In this document: in pieces, positions 7,107 through 17,285 of the stretch
How positions within the stretch are numbered: the first letter of the stretch is position 1
Layout: the number at the start of each line of letters is the position of its first letter
Assembly (NCBI GenBank): GCA_900317745.1
Contig: ONHW01000005.1
Span: 62,001 to 126,000 of the forward strand
DNA length: 64,000 nucleotides
Direction: 5' to 3'
From: an uncultured Bacteroidales bacterium
GTDB lineage: Bacteria > Bacteroidota > Bacteroidia > Bacteroidales > Paludibacteraceae
Position numbers and translations under genes: made by a program
Notes under the pieces: model-generated
Database searches by the model: none
Told to the model about the DNA's origin: nothing
Seen by the model: only the letters and a program-made list of their open reading frames with translations

Positions 7107-9185
7107 ATGAAAAAGATTTTCCTTTTTGCACTAAGCCTGTTGGCAAGTGCAGGGCTATTCGCCCAAGTGCAGGTAACTGCAGACAAGTCTGGTACGGAAC
7201 TGCAGGCTGCCATTGATGCAGCGGAAGCAGGTACAACCGTGTATGTGCAAGCCGGTACGTACTTCGGCAACTTCACAATGAAGGAAGGCGTGAACGTCAG
7301 TGGAGGTTGGAACGAAGGTTTCACCGCACAAACCGACTACGCCACTATCCTTGATGCCAAAGCCAATGGTCGCGTGTTGCATCAGGCAGCAGCGTTCACC
7401 ACGTTGACTGTTTGGAGTAACCTGACCATTCAGAATGGCAAGTTCACAGCACAGCAGACCGACAAAGCCGGTTCGGGTGTGTTCCTCTGCGACAAAGGGC
7501 AAGTAAAACACTGCCTGATCCAGAACAACCTGTTCGATGCCACCTCGGGTGAAGCCAGCGGTGGAGGTGTGTACGAAAACGGCTACACGACATCTGTCCT
7601 TGTGGACGATTGCATCATTCGAGGCAACACAGCATCACACGGTGGCGGTGTACGTATCTGCGGTGTTATTCAGAACTCCATCATTGAGAACAACACCACA
7701 ACCATCAACGCGTGCGGAGGCGTGCAACTGCACTATGGCGGTGCGATGTACAACTGCATCGTTCGTGGGAACACTGGCAAGGATACCGGTGGCGTACGCC
7801 TGACCGGAACAAAAGCTTGCACAGTGGCCAACTGCCTAATCGTGGGTAACACAGCAACAGGTACTATCGGCGGTGTATCGGTAGAAGGCGGATTACAGAA
7901 TATATATAACTGCACAATCGTTGGCAACAATCAGAAAAGCACAAACAGTACCGGTCGTTGCGGAGTACGTATCAATGTGAACGCAGATGCGCCTTTCTAC
8001 AACAATATTGTTTGCGGAAATATGGCTAACGGCGAGATACAAGCCGCACAGTTAGAGCTCCATGCCACGTATCAGTCAGAGCGTGCAGCACGTGTGTTCA
8101 AAAACAATGCCATTGTATTCGGCTCAGAAGTCGGTGTAAATACCATCCTTTTGGCTAAAGAGGCTGACCCGGGGTTCGTGGATGCTTCGCACAGCGACTT
8201 CCATTTGCTGTACACCTCCGCTCTGATAAACAAAGGCGATGACAGCCAGGCAAAAGGCGAGACCGATCTTGACGGCAAAGCCCGTAAGGCAGGTCCTGCC
8301 GTTGACCTCGGATGCTATGAGTTACCGTATTATAAATTAACCATTGCGGCCTTTGAGCACGCTACGCTGACCGCCGGTACCGACCCGCTGACAGCAGGCG
8401 CATACGAGTTACCGCAAGGCTATACAACCACTGCAACTATTGTGGCTGACGAGGGCTATAGCATCAAGAGTGTGAAACTCGGCGATGCCACGCTCGAACC
8501 CGTTGAGGGCGTTTATACCCTGCCGGCACTGACCGCTGACGTTACTCTGACCATCACTGTGGAGCAGATCATGGTTAATCTGACGATTGCCGCTTTCGAG
8601 CACGCTACGCTCACCGTAACAGGCCAAGGTGTGTTGCCCGCAGGCACTTACCCCGTTCCTTATGGCTATACAACTACAGCGACCCTGGCAGCTGACGAAG
8701 GCTGGAATATCAAATCCGTTAAACTCGGTGCTGAGGAACTCGTTGCTGTTGAGGGCGTTTATACGTTGCCTGCAATCAAGGCAGACGCTACACTTACAAT
8801 AGAGGTGGAGCAGATCATGGTTAACCTGACCGTTGCCGCCTTCGAACACGCTACGCTAACTGTAGAAGGCGTTGGAGTAACGGTAGCCGGCACATACCCC
8901 GTGCCCTACGGCTATACCACAACCGCAACCCTCGTGGCTGACGAAGGCTACACCATCAAGAGCGTGAAGCTCGGTGAAGACGAACTCGTGCCGGTGGAAG
9001 GTGTTTATACTATTCCTGCGCTGAAGGCTGATGTCACAATTACCATTACTGTTGAGAAAAACGAGGTAACCGCTATCATCAACGGCCAACAGCAAGCCGT
9101 GAGCCGTAAGGTGCTGCGTGACGGGCAACTGCTCATCATCCGCAACGAGGCAACCTTCAATGCTCAAGGACAAGTCGTTAAGTAA
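7107..9185 (+). CDS. Secreted right-handed beta-helix protein with three C-terminal tandem repeats
   Basis: A 692-residue predicted surface protein. Residues 1-19 are a signal peptide (MKKIFLFALSLLASAGLFA). About 25-405 is a beta-helix module closely matching the first module of the protein at 3805, including TDYATILDA and FTTLTVWSNLTIQNGK. From about 411 to 655 there are three tandem 81-82-residue repeats, each starting LT(I/V)AAFEHATLT and ending near VTLTI-VE, resembling bacterial Ig-like surface repeats. The C-terminus (KVLRDGQLLIIRNEATFNAQ) is the shared tail. It probably arose with 3805 by tandem duplication, after which the C-terminal halves diverged. Function unknown; binding or adhesion is inferred. 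Confidence 0.85.
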   Translation: MKKIFLFALSLLASAGLFAQVQVTADKSGTELQAAIDAAEAGTTVYVQAGTYFGNFTMKEGVNVSGGWNEGFTAQTDYATILDAKANGRVLHQAAAFTTLTVWSNLTIQNGKFTAQQTDKAGSGVFLCDKGQVKHCLIQNNLFDATSGEASGGGVYENGYTTSVLVDDCIIRGNTASHGGGVRICGVIQNSIIENNTTTINACGGVQLHYGGAMYNCIVRGNTGKDTGGVRLTGTKACTVANCLIVGNTATGTIGGVSVEGGLQNIYNCTIVGNNQKSTNSTGRCGVRINVNADAPFYNNIVCGNMANGEIQAAQLELHATYQSERAARVFKNNAIVFGSEVGVNTILLAKEADPGFVDASHSDFHLLYTSALINKGDDSQAKGETDLDGKARKAGPAVDLGCYELPYYKLTIAAFEHATLTAGTDPLTAGAYELPQGYTTTATIVADEGYSIKSVKLGDATLEPVEGVYTLPALTADVTLTITVEQIMVNLTIAAFEHATLTVTGQGVLPAGTYPVPYGYTTTATLAADEGWNIKSVKLGAEELVAVEGVYTLPAIKADATLTIEVEQIMVNLTVAAFEHATLTVEGVGVTVAGTYPVPYGYTTTATLVADEGYTIKSVKLGEDELVPVEGVYTIPALKADVTITITVEKNEVTAIINGQQQAVSRKVLRDGQLLIIRNEATFNAQGQVVK
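8337..9056 (+). repeat. Three in-frame ~245-bp coding repeats
   Basis: Repeat starts are at 8337, 8580 and 8826, each encoding an 81-82-residue unit starting LT(I/V)AAFEHATLT, with a shared YGYTTTAT-type block and VEGVYT(L/I)P. The units are well conserved at DNA level, making the array a candidate for copy-number change by recombination. Confidence 0.85.
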
Positions 9186-9203
9186 ACCGCAAACACGCTC
9201 GTT

Positions 9204-9620
9204 ATGCAAAAGCAACTATTTATACTTCTCTTGTTGGTGCCGGTGCTGTTTTGCGCCTGCACCGACAAGACGGGCGTGACCTTGCCCACGTTCAGTGCGA
9301 TAAAGGTCAGTCCTGAGCAGACGGTCTATCATGTCGGCGATTCAGTGGTATGCACCATAGACATGCTTACGTCAGGTGACCCATCATTGAAGGCTGCAAC
9401 GTACTGGTTCTACACCTCGTGGTGGGGCAGCGACCCGAATCTTACCGCCGACTTCCAAACGCCCGAAACAATCGACGGCGTTACGCGTTTCACTTCATCT
9501 AAGATTGAATTGGCCGCTAAGGGAGAGGTGAGAATTTACTTCTGGGGAAGGCTGGAGTACCCTAATTGGGATTTCCAACCGATACAGATTCCTGTAAGCC
9601 TAAAAGTAATTGATAATTGA
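9204..9620 (+). CDS. Small lipoprotein of unknown function
   Basis: A 138-residue protein with a lipoprotein signal peptide; the lipobox is LFCAC with acylated Cys19. The rest is a small beta-rich domain (VYHVGDSVVCTIDML, YFWGRLEYPNWDF) that I do not recognise, though it could be Ig-like. It starts 18 nt after the beta-helix gene, and its stop codon lies 7 nt before the SusC ATG, so it is very likely in one operon with them. By position it could be an accessory surface lipoprotein of the SusC/D pair. Confidence 0.8.
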   Translation: MQKQLFILLLLVPVLFCACTDKTGVTLPTFSAIKVSPEQTVYHVGDSVVCTIDMLTSGDPSLKAATYWFYTSWWGSDPNLTADFQTPETIDGVTRFTSSKIELAAKGEVRIYFWGRLEYPNWDFQPIQIPVSLKVIDN

Positions 9621-9627
9621 CATTGTT

Positions 9628-12600
9628 ATGAAACGCATATTTACAACCATAGTAGCCATCTTGTTTCTGTTGGCGACGATGCATGCGCAGACTGTGTCGC
9701 TGAATGTGACCGACATGCCGTTGCGTGATGTGCTGCCGATGGTAGAACAGCAGTCTGACTATCACTTCTTTTACAATAGCAGTCTCGCGGGGTTGGACAG
9801 TCGGGTGACTGTCAGCCTGAACAGCACGCCTATTGAGCAAGCACTCAGGCAACTGTTCAGCGGTACCGGAATAACGTACCGGATAACTGACAACCACGTC
9901 ATTGTGCTAACGGCAGAAGAAAAGAAAAGCACCACTCGGCAAATCAGTGGAACCGTGCTGGACAAGGCTACCAACGAACCGGTTATTGGCGCATCTGTCA
10001 TCATACGAGGTACCACACAGGGAACAATCACCGACTACAACGGACAGTTCATCCTGGACAATGTTGCCACCGGCCAGTATATCGAATGCGCCTACCTCGG
10101 CTACGAGACACAGGACATCCGAGTAACTGTCAACTCCGACTCGTACAAGGTTTTTATGGTCGAGTCGACCGCCGAATTGGATGAGGTGGTGGTGGTCGGC
10201 TATGGCGCACAGAAAAAGGTGAACCTCACCGGTGCCGTCAGTGTTGTGGACCAGAAAGATATTGTCGGCCGCCCGACGCCAAACATGGTCACAGCCTTGC
10301 AGGGTGCTGACCCGGCACTGAACATCACCATGTCTGGAGGTGGGCCGGGTGCCTCATACAACTACAACATCCGTGGCCTCGCTTCCATCAACAACTCCTC
10401 AACCACCAAACCGCTTGTGCTTGTCGATGGCGTGGAGATGGACCTGTCGCGAGTCAATAGTAATGACATCGAATCCGTCAGTATCCTCAAGGACGCTTCC
10501 GCATCCGCTATCTACGGCTCAAAGGCTGCGGCAGGTGTCATTCTTGTCACTACCAAGTCTGGCAGTGAAGGCAAGGCTCCGCAAGTGACCATCGATGCCA
10601 AGGCCGGTTGGAAGTCTTCGACTACGGAGCATGACTTTATCACACAAGGATTCTGGTCGGCGTACATAAGCGACATCTTTATGATGCAGCATACAAAAAC
10701 GGCTATGACCACTTATTCCGATGCCGATTATGCGGAACTCTGGATGCGACTCAATGACGTCACCGAGAATCCCGAGCGGCCATGGACAGTGGTCCAGAAC
10801 GATGGCTCATACAAGTATTATGCAAACTTCGACTGGTATGACCATTATTACAAGACCATCCGTCCAATGCAGGACTACAACGTCAGTCTCAAAGGTGGCA
10901 ACGAAAAGGTAAACTACTTCGTCAGTGCACGTTACTACACCGAGGATGGTATGATTCGTATCGACAACGATAAATGGCATCAGATTTCCACACGTGCCAA
11001 GGTGAATGTCAACATCCAACCTTGGATGCATTATGGTGTGAACTTCTCGTTCTTCTCATCAAGATACACCTATCCGGGCACTACCTCATCGCGAGAGATT
11101 TTCCGTGTTGGCTCATTACATGCCATGGCGTATATCCCTGCCACGAACCCCGACGGCTCGGCTGTGTACCTCAACCCATGGATATACTCCGGTCAAGGTA
11201 CAGTGGGCGATGGTGTGAACGCTTTGCTCCTTTATGGCAAGCACAAGAACTTGAACATCAACCGCGAAATGGTGATGCAACACATGCTGACGTTCGACCT
11301 TGCCAAGAATCTCACCCTCAATGCCGACTACTCACTCACATGGCGCATGAAGGAGATAAGCAACCGCTCGGTCAAGGTGCCTTACAGCGCCAAGGAAGGA
11401 ACAACCGACCTGATTGAGAACTTCCGCTCAGTTAACTCCTATCATCAGCAGTTGGCACGCTACATGACCCACAACTATAATGTCTATTTCCGTTGGTCAC
11501 CCACATGGGATAAGCACCATCTGACCCTCACTGCCGGTTACAACGGTGAGATGTATCGTTACCATTCATTGGAAGCGGAGCGTATGGATCTGATGACTGA
11601 AGATCTCTCGTCTTTTAACTTCGCCAAAGGAGAGGTTACTGACCTCAGCGAAAGCATCAAGACAGTCGCCACCAACGGCTTCTTCGGCCGTCTGAACTAC
11701 GACTGGAACGGACGCTATCTCTTCGAACTCAGCGTGAGGGCAGATGCATCGTCTCGATTCGCTCCGGGGTATCGCTGGGCTGTAACACCCGGAGGAAGTA
11801 TAGGTTGGCGTATGTCCGAAGAACCGTTCTGGGAACCGATACACGACTGGTGGGACAACGCCAAACTGCGCCTCTCTGCCGGACAACTTGCCAACCAGAT
11901 GACCGGATACTACGATTATATCCAGTCGGTTGATGCCGATGGTATGTTCACGCAGGCTATCACCCTTGACGGTGCTACCGTCCTGTCGTATGCTACCGAA
12001 TCTGACCCCAATGCCGGAACGCTGACTTGGGAGAAGATGACCACCTACGATGCAGGTCTGGACCTCGCTTTTCTGGGAAACCGCCTGTCATTCACCGGTG
12101 ACCTGTATATCCGCAACACCGAGGGAATGCTCAATACAGGTACGGCATTGCCTTCTGTCTATGGTGCAGCCGACCCCAAGCAGAACTCCGCAAATATGTC
12201 CACTAAGGGCTGGGAGTTCGCTATCACATGGCGTGACAAACATCGTGTGGCCGGAAAGGACCTCAGTTACGAGATTAGCGGTGGTGTTGGTAACTACAAA
12301 ACGTTTATCACCAAGTATAACAACCCCGAGAAATTGCTTTCCACTTACTACGAAGGACAGGAACTTGGAGAACTCTGGGGATATGAGATCGACGGCTTGT
12401 TTGCCGACCAACAGGAGGTGGATGACTATCTGACCAAGGTGGATCCTGTCAATTCAATGGTTTATACCGACATCGTTGGTGTGCTCGACTCCAAAGCACC
12501 GGGACTGCATCCGGGCGATGTCCGCTATGTCGATCTCAATGGCGATGGAGTAATCACATCCGGCAACAACACTGTCGATAATCCGGGCGACCGAAAGATT

Positions 12601-13125
12601 ATTGGCAACACCCTGCCTAAGTATAACTACAACTTCCACCTTAGTGCCGAGTGGTATGGAGTGGATCTGAGTATCTACTTCCAAGGAATAGGCCGTCGCG
12701 ACTGGTATCCGATGACCGAGGCGACAACCTTCTGGGGACCGTATTCGCGCCCGTATCAAGGATTCATGGCAAAGGACTTCATGCAGAACGTATGGAGTGA
12801 GGACAACCCTGATGCCTACTTCCCGCGTTATCGTGCATACGAGGCACTCGGCTCGGCTAACTCGCTCGGACCGACCAATACCCGCTACACGCTCAACGTT
12901 GGCTATCTGCGACTGAAGAACGTGACAATCGGTTACACCCTGCCGTGCTGGAAGAATGTGTTCTCCGATTTCCGTCTCTACTTCTCGGCTGAGAACCCAT
13001 GGTGTTGGAGCGCCCTGCAGAAGTATTGCCGCAGTATTGACCCCGAGCAGGCTGTGGTCAGCTCGCAGGCTATCACTTACGGCTTTGCGCGTTCGTTTAC
13101 GTTTGGTCTAACAGCAACATTCTAA
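9628..13125 (+). CDS. SusC-like TonB-dependent outer-membrane receptor with STN domain
   Basis: A TonB-dependent oligosaccharide importer in the outer membrane. The ATG at 9628 is chosen because it gives a clean signal peptide (MKRIFTTIVAILFLLATMHA); an upstream TTG would add six residues. Domain order: STN signalling domain at about 22-92 (LNVTDMPLRDVLPMVEQQ, TYRITDNHVIVLT), carboxypeptidase-regulatory-like domain at about 105-175, plug with VVVVGYGAQKKVNLTGAV and PLVLVDGVEMD, then a 22-strand-type barrel. The total of 1165 aa is usual for STN-bearing SusC. The STN domain is the FecR contact module, which points to the sigma/FecR pair at 2059-3665. SusD follows at 13138. Confidence 0.95.
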   Translation: MKRIFTTIVAILFLLATMHAQTVSLNVTDMPLRDVLPMVEQQSDYHFFYNSSLAGLDSRVTVSLNSTPIEQALRQLFSGTGITYRITDNHVIVLTAEEKKSTTRQISGTVLDKATNEPVIGASVIIRGTTQGTITDYNGQFILDNVATGQYIECAYLGYETQDIRVTVNSDSYKVFMVESTAELDEVVVVGYGAQKKVNLTGAVSVVDQKDIVGRPTPNMVTALQGADPALNITMSGGGPGASYNYNIRGLASINNSSTTKPLVLVDGVEMDLSRVNSNDIESVSILKDASASAIYGSKAAAGVILVTTKSGSEGKAPQVTIDAKAGWKSSTTEHDFITQGFWSAYISDIFMMQHTKTAMTTYSDADYAELWMRLNDVTENPERPWTVVQNDGSYKYYANFDWYDHYYKTIRPMQDYNVSLKGGNEKVNYFVSARYYTEDGMIRIDNDKWHQISTRAKVNVNIQPWMHYGVNFSFFSSRYTYPGTTSSREIFRVGSLHAMAYIPATNPDGSAVYLNPWIYSGQGTVGDGVNALLLYGKHKNLNINREMVMQHMLTFDLAKNLTLNADYSLTWRMKEISNRSVKVPYSAKEGTTDLIENFRSVNSYHQQLARYMTHNYNVYFRWSPTWDKHHLTLTAGYNGEMYRYHSLEAERMDLMTEDLSSFNFAKGEVTDLSESIKTVATNGFFGRLNYDWNGRYLFELSVRADASSRFAPGYRWAVTPGGSIGWRMSEEPFWEPIHDWWDNAKLRLSAGQLANQMTGYYDYIQSVDADGMFTQAITLDGATVLSYATESDPNAGTLTWEKMTTYDAGLDLAFLGNRLSFTGDLYIRNTEGMLNTGTALPSVYGAADPKQNSANMSTKGWEFAITWRDKHRVAGKDLSYEISGGVGNYKTFITKYNNPEKLLSTYYEGQELGELWGYEIDGLFADQQEVDDYLTKVDPVNSMVYTDIVGVLDSKAPGLHPGDVRYVDLNGDGVITSGNNTVDNPGDRKIIGNTLPKYNYNFHLSAEWYGVDLSIYFQGIGRRDWYPMTEATTFWGPYSRPYQGFMAKDFMQNVWSEDNPDAYFPRYRAYEALGSANSLGPTNTRYTLNVGYLRLKNVTIGYTLPCWKNVFSDFRLYFSAENPWCWSALQKYCRSIDPEQAVVSSQAITYGFARSFTFGLTATF

Positions 13126-13137
13126 TGCCCTATAAGT

Positions 13138-14952
13138 ATGAAAAACTATAAATCTTTCAGTGCAACGGTCTTTGCTCTTACAGCGATAGCGGTCTTTGCT
13201 CTCAGTAGCTGCAACATGGATCTCTATCCCGAGGACCAACTGTCCACAGCTACATACTTCACGTCAGGGACAGCCCTGCAGGAATATAGTAATTATTTCT
13301 ACCGCCTGCTGCCTGACCCTGAGACGATGTACGCTGAGGAGGGTGAACACTTTGTGGCTCCTGTGCCAAACGATGAGATGCGCGGCATACGGGATATACA
13401 TAGTGGTGAGGCATATTGGAAAAAAGACACATGGAAGACTCTCCGCAAGATTAACTATCTGTTGGAGAACGCCGACCAGTGTGCGGACATCGAGGCGCGC
13501 AACCACTATGTGGGCGTGGCGCATTTCTTCCGCGCGTACTTCTACTTCGATATGCTCCGGCATTTCGGCGCTGTACCTTGGTACGACCACGTTATCAATG
13601 CCGATGATACCGAAGCGCTCAACCGTCCGCGTGACTCGCGAGATGTGGTGATTGACAATATTATCAGCGACCTGGATCAAGCCATTGACGAACTCCCGGC
13701 CACACGCACGCCCTATGAGGTCAACCGCTGGACAGCTCTGGCACTCAAGTCGCGCGTCTGTCTCTTCGAAGGCACGTTCCGCAAGTACCACGCCGGCACG
13801 ACGTTCAACGGCGGAAGTGCTATCTACAGCGAAACGCTCCCTTGGGAAAACCTGCTCCGGCTTAGTGCCGATGCCTCGCTCACCCTGATGAAGGATGGCG
13901 GGTACTCGCTCTATACCACCGGCTCCGAACCATATCGCACGCTTTTCGCTACACTCACACCACAAACGGAGGAGGTCATCTGGGCACGAGCATATAGCAA
14001 GGACCTTGATATCAAGCACAACGCACAAGCCTGGTCGGTTGCTCGCGCTACAGGATTCACCAAGCGCTTCGCCGACCTCTATCTCATGCAGGACGGGACG
14101 CCGTTCACAGCCAAGACGCGATTCGACACTTTGTCGTACATCGAGGTGTTCAACGGCAGAGACCGCCGTATGGCACAGACGATTCACGCTCCGGGATATA
14201 TCCAGATGGGCGCAGACAAATCCTATGCCGTCAACCTGCAGATGAGCCTCACAGGATACAAGTACATCAAGTACATCATGGAGTCCACCTACAATACATG
14301 GGGAGGAAGCGTTTGTGCTATACCTGTCATACGACTCGCTGAGGTCTATCTCAATTATGCCGAGGCCAAAGCCGAACTGGGATCGCTCACACAGGCTGAC
14401 CTCGACATCTCGGTCAACCGCTTGCGTGACAGGGCTGGAGTGGCACACCTTAACCTGAGTGACGCCAACGCACATCCCGATGATTACATGACTTCCCAGA
14501 GCGGATACGGATTCTCTTCACCCGTACTACTCGCATCCGACAACAAAGGCGTAATACTCGAGATCCGACGCGAACGACTCGTCGAGACGCCTCTCGAAGG
14601 ACTGCATTACTGGGATATAATCCGCTGGAGAGAGGGACACCTGTTCACTCTGCCGCGTCTCGGACTGTTCTTCCCGCGCGAAGGCAAGTACGACCTGACA
14701 GGCGACGGCAAGGCAAACATCCTCCTGTCACCCACCAAGAAAAGCGGAGGTATCGGAGTGACATGTCTTGTTTTTGACCAGGACATCTTCCTCTCCAACG
14801 GCACATCCGGCAATATGGTTGCTTACAAAGATATGATTATGCAGTGGAATGAGGACAAGGATTATCTCTATCCCGTTCCTATCACCGACCGCACCATGAC
14901 CATGGGCGCACTCACGCAGAACCCCGGATGGATTGATGGTGTGCAGTATTAA
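13138..14952 (+). CDS. SusD/RagB-family surface lipoprotein
   Basis: The glycan-binding lid lipoprotein of the SusC/D complex. Residues 1-26 form a lipoprotein signal peptide with lipobox ALSSC. SusD-typical features include YPEDQLSTATYFTSGTALQ near the N-terminus, the TPR-like helices with ALALKSRVCLFEGTFRKYH, and the C-terminal segment RRERLVETPLEGLHYWDIIRW. It has 604 residues, on the long side for the family. The gene starts 13 nt after susC, so the two are co-transcribed. The bound substrate cannot be read from sequence. Confidence 0.94.
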   Translation: MKNYKSFSATVFALTAIAVFALSSCNMDLYPEDQLSTATYFTSGTALQEYSNYFYRLLPDPETMYAEEGEHFVAPVPNDEMRGIRDIHSGEAYWKKDTWKTLRKINYLLENADQCADIEARNHYVGVAHFFRAYFYFDMLRHFGAVPWYDHVINADDTEALNRPRDSRDVVIDNIISDLDQAIDELPATRTPYEVNRWTALALKSRVCLFEGTFRKYHAGTTFNGGSAIYSETLPWENLLRLSADASLTLMKDGGYSLYTTGSEPYRTLFATLTPQTEEVIWARAYSKDLDIKHNAQAWSVARATGFTKRFADLYLMQDGTPFTAKTRFDTLSYIEVFNGRDRRMAQTIHAPGYIQMGADKSYAVNLQMSLTGYKYIKYIMESTYNTWGGSVCAIPVIRLAEVYLNYAEAKAELGSLTQADLDISVNRLRDRAGVAHLNLSDANAHPDDYMTSQSGYGFSSPVLLASDNKGVILEIRRERLVETPLEGLHYWDIIRWREGHLFTLPRLGLFFPREGKYDLTGDGKANILLSPTKKSGGIGVTCLVFDQDIFLSNGTSGNMVAYKDMIMQWNEDKDYLYPVPITDRTMTMGALTQNPGWIDGVQY

Positions 14953-15002
14953 TCATGTAAAAATGCAAACATATAATGTTTAACCAATAAACAATTACTA
15001 TT

Positions 15003-16661
15003 ATGAAAAAAACTCTCTTTCTTGTGCTCAGCCTGGCATTGAGCACCTGTCTCTTCGCTGATGAAGAGGTGGTCCGTTACTTCTTCGCTCCCACCGGACA
15101 AGGTGAGGAAGATGGCTCGTCATGGGAAAACGCTGCGGCTGCAGAGTACCTTGGCGCAACGCTCGCAGGAGCTGAACCCGGTATGGAATTCTACCTCATG
15201 GAAGGCAACTATGCTCCGGACATCAACACCAATAAGTGGGTTATCCCGCAAGGTGTGGTGCTCAAAGGCGGTTATCCTTCCACGATGAAAGGCACCAAGA
15301 CATCGTACAATTACGCACTTGGCGGACAATCCGTCTTCTCTGCCGACCTCGATGGCGACGGCAAGGGCGATAACACCGACTATGCATTCGTATATATAGG
15401 CGAGGGACCCGCTACGGAAAAAAGCGAAGCCTACTACAAGGATTGGCAGAAAACCGAAATCTGGGGTATCACCTTCCGCGATGGCATGCGTCTGAACAGC
15501 AAGTATTGGGGAAATATGGTATTCGTGCAGTCCGCACAGGTGGACTTCCACTTCTGCCGTTTCCTGAACAATGATTCGCAAACCAATGATGATGCAAATG
15601 GTTCGAACGGTGCTATCGAAATCTGGGGTAGTGCTGTTCGATGCTTCGACTGCATCTTCCGCGACAATATTACCGCCAAGGGGTCAGGTGCCGCCTTCCA
15701 GGTACGTGCCCGTCAGTCGAACTCATCCGCTCACGGACCGGAAGACAATGCTATCGCCTACTTCGAGCGTTGCGAGTTCCGCAACAACATTGCATACAGC
15801 ACGCTGACGAGCGAACCAGGGAACGAGAAGTGGGGCACCTATGGCGGCAACTGCTCCGTAGCCGACAACGGAGGTGCAGTGTACTTCGTCAACTGCCTTA
15901 TAGCAGATGCCAAATGCTGGTATCGTGGCGTAGGAATTCGTGTAGGCGGCAACAACACGGCGTATTTCATCAACAGCACCTTCTACAACAACCCCTGCCG
16001 CCAACGCAGCAGCCGGGGATCGAACAACGGATCGGCTGTCTCTGCCGGTACAGACTCAAAGAACTATTTCGCCGGCAACATCATGGTTGAATACGCTGCC
16101 AACGATGACTTTACCCCATCCGATGCTGTGGTCTTCATCCAGACTGCCGGTACGGCTGTATATAGCGCAGGCTACAATGTATTAGGTACGGTAATGAACA
16201 ACAGCACAGTGGAGAACAGCGGCTTCGCGGCTACCGATAAGGTTCCGACCTCGCTGGAAACTGTCAATACTATCGAGAAGGTATTTGGCACAAATGCTAT
16301 CGCCAACCAAGGCGGTGTGAGCGACGTCATTGCTCCGTTGGCTGATGCTGCGCCTATCGACATCGCTGCTGTCAAAGCTACTGTCAACACATGGCCGATT
16401 GATGAGATGGCTAAGGTGATGGATCTCGATAAGGACCAGCGCGGATACACGCGTGCTGCTACATCTGTCGCCGGCTCGTATGATCCCAATGGCGTCGCTC
16501 CTGAATGGAAAGATGATCCGGTTGAGGAGGCTGTTGAGAATGTTTACGGCAATGCTGCCCGTACGGGTGTGTACTCGCTGCTCGGCAACTATCTGGGTGA
16601 AGATGCTACCGCACTGCCCGCTGGTGTTTATATCATCGACGGCAAAAAGGTTGTCAAGTAA
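15003..16661 (+). CDS. Secreted beta-helix-like protein with C-terminal tail
   Basis: A 552-residue secreted protein. It has a signal peptide of about 19 residues (MKKTLFLVLSLALSTCLFA). A parallel beta-helix region follows (YFFAPTGQGEEDGSSWENA near the start, later CIFRDN, CEFRNN, GGAVYFVNCLI rungs). The opening 'apt-GxGEEDGSSWENA' block is typical of secreted beta-helix proteins in Bacteroidota. The C-terminus (GVYSLLGNYLGED, LPAGVYIIDGKKVVK) is the longer T9SS-like sorting-domain variety, shared with the protein at 17285. No catalytic residues identified. It lies 50 nt after susD and probably belongs to the same locus. Confidence 0.82.
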   Translation: MKKTLFLVLSLALSTCLFADEEVVRYFFAPTGQGEEDGSSWENAAAAEYLGATLAGAEPGMEFYLMEGNYAPDINTNKWVIPQGVVLKGGYPSTMKGTKTSYNYALGGQSVFSADLDGDGKGDNTDYAFVYIGEGPATEKSEAYYKDWQKTEIWGITFRDGMRLNSKYWGNMVFVQSAQVDFHFCRFLNNDSQTNDDANGSNGAIEIWGSAVRCFDCIFRDNITAKGSGAAFQVRARQSNSSAHGPEDNAIAYFERCEFRNNIAYSTLTSEPGNEKWGTYGGNCSVADNGGAVYFVNCLIADAKCWYRGVGIRVGGNNTAYFINSTFYNNPCRQRSSRGSNNGSAVSAGTDSKNYFAGNIMVEYAANDDFTPSDAVVFIQTAGTAVYSAGYNVLGTVMNNSTVENSGFAATDKVPTSLETVNTIEKVFGTNAIANQGGVSDVIAPLADAAPIDIAAVKATVNTWPIDEMAKVMDLDKDQRGYTRAATSVAGSYDPNGVAPEWKDDPVEEAVENVYGNAARTGVYSLLGNYLGEDATALPAGVYIIDGKKVVK

Positions 16662-16667
16662 AAACCT

Positions 16668-17285
16668 ATGGTCTTCGTATTTGACCTCGGCGGCGTGCTT
16701 TCGGACATCGACGTGCAAGGGTTTCTCAACCGTCTGCACCGTCTGATGCCCGAAGGCGGGCATGCGGGGCTTGACCCTGATGTACTCCTGGCTGGTGGCG
16801 GTGACTCGTTCCTGCATGAGTACGAGTTGGGTAATATCACGTCGGCAGAGGCGCTGCAACACTTCCACGCGTTCTGCCGCCCGGAGATAACCGACGAGCA
16901 GATACGACAAGTATGGCTGTCCGAGCTGGCACCTATACAAGAAAGCAGAAAAGTGCTGCTCCGTCATTTGCGTCAACAGGGACACACTGTTTGCCTGCTA
17001 TCCAACACCAATGATATGCATTGGCAGTTTATCGAACCGATGTTCTGCTACGACGGCTATACCTTGGCTGATCATTTCGACCATGTATTCCTATCCTTCC
17101 GCTTGCATCTACACAAACCCGAGAGACCGATCTTCGACGAGGTGTGCCGTACTGTACCGCAAGGACAGGAGATCATTTATATCGACGATGCCGAACGTAA
17201 CCGCAAGGCGGGTGAGGCCATGGGATGGCGAACGTTCGCTTCGATCGACGAATGTATATTCGAACTCTTAAGTAACAATAAGTGA
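16668..17285 (+). CDS. HAD-superfamily hydrolase, YihX-like phosphatase
   Basis: A 205-residue HAD phosphatase. Motif I is FDLGGVLSDID (nucleophile Asp6); as in the YihX subgroup, the usual second Asp of DxD is replaced by Gly. Motif II is LLSNTND, motif III Lys in HLHKPE, and motif IV IYIDDAERN. No signal peptide, so it is cytoplasmic. YihX relatives dephosphorylate sugar phosphates such as alpha-glucose-1-phosphate, but the substrate here is unknown. It starts 7 nt after the beta-helix gene, and its stop codon overlaps the next start (TGATG), so translation is probably coupled. Confidence 0.9.
   Translation: MVFVFDLGGVLSDIDVQGFLNRLHRLMPEGGHAGLDPDVLLAGGGDSFLHEYELGNITSAEALQHFHAFCRPEITDEQIRQVWLSELAPIQESRKVLLRHLRQQGHTVCLLSNTNDMHWQFIEPMFCYDGYTLADHFDHVFLSFRLHLHKPERPIFDEVCRTVPQGQEIIYIDDAERNRKAGEAMGWRTFASIDECIFELLSNNK

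Noticed and set aside
13264-14475. Long reverse-strand open frame of 403 codons opposite susD
   Set aside because: The forward SusD is complete with signal peptide and family motifs; the reverse frame is a compositional shadow with no recognisable domain.
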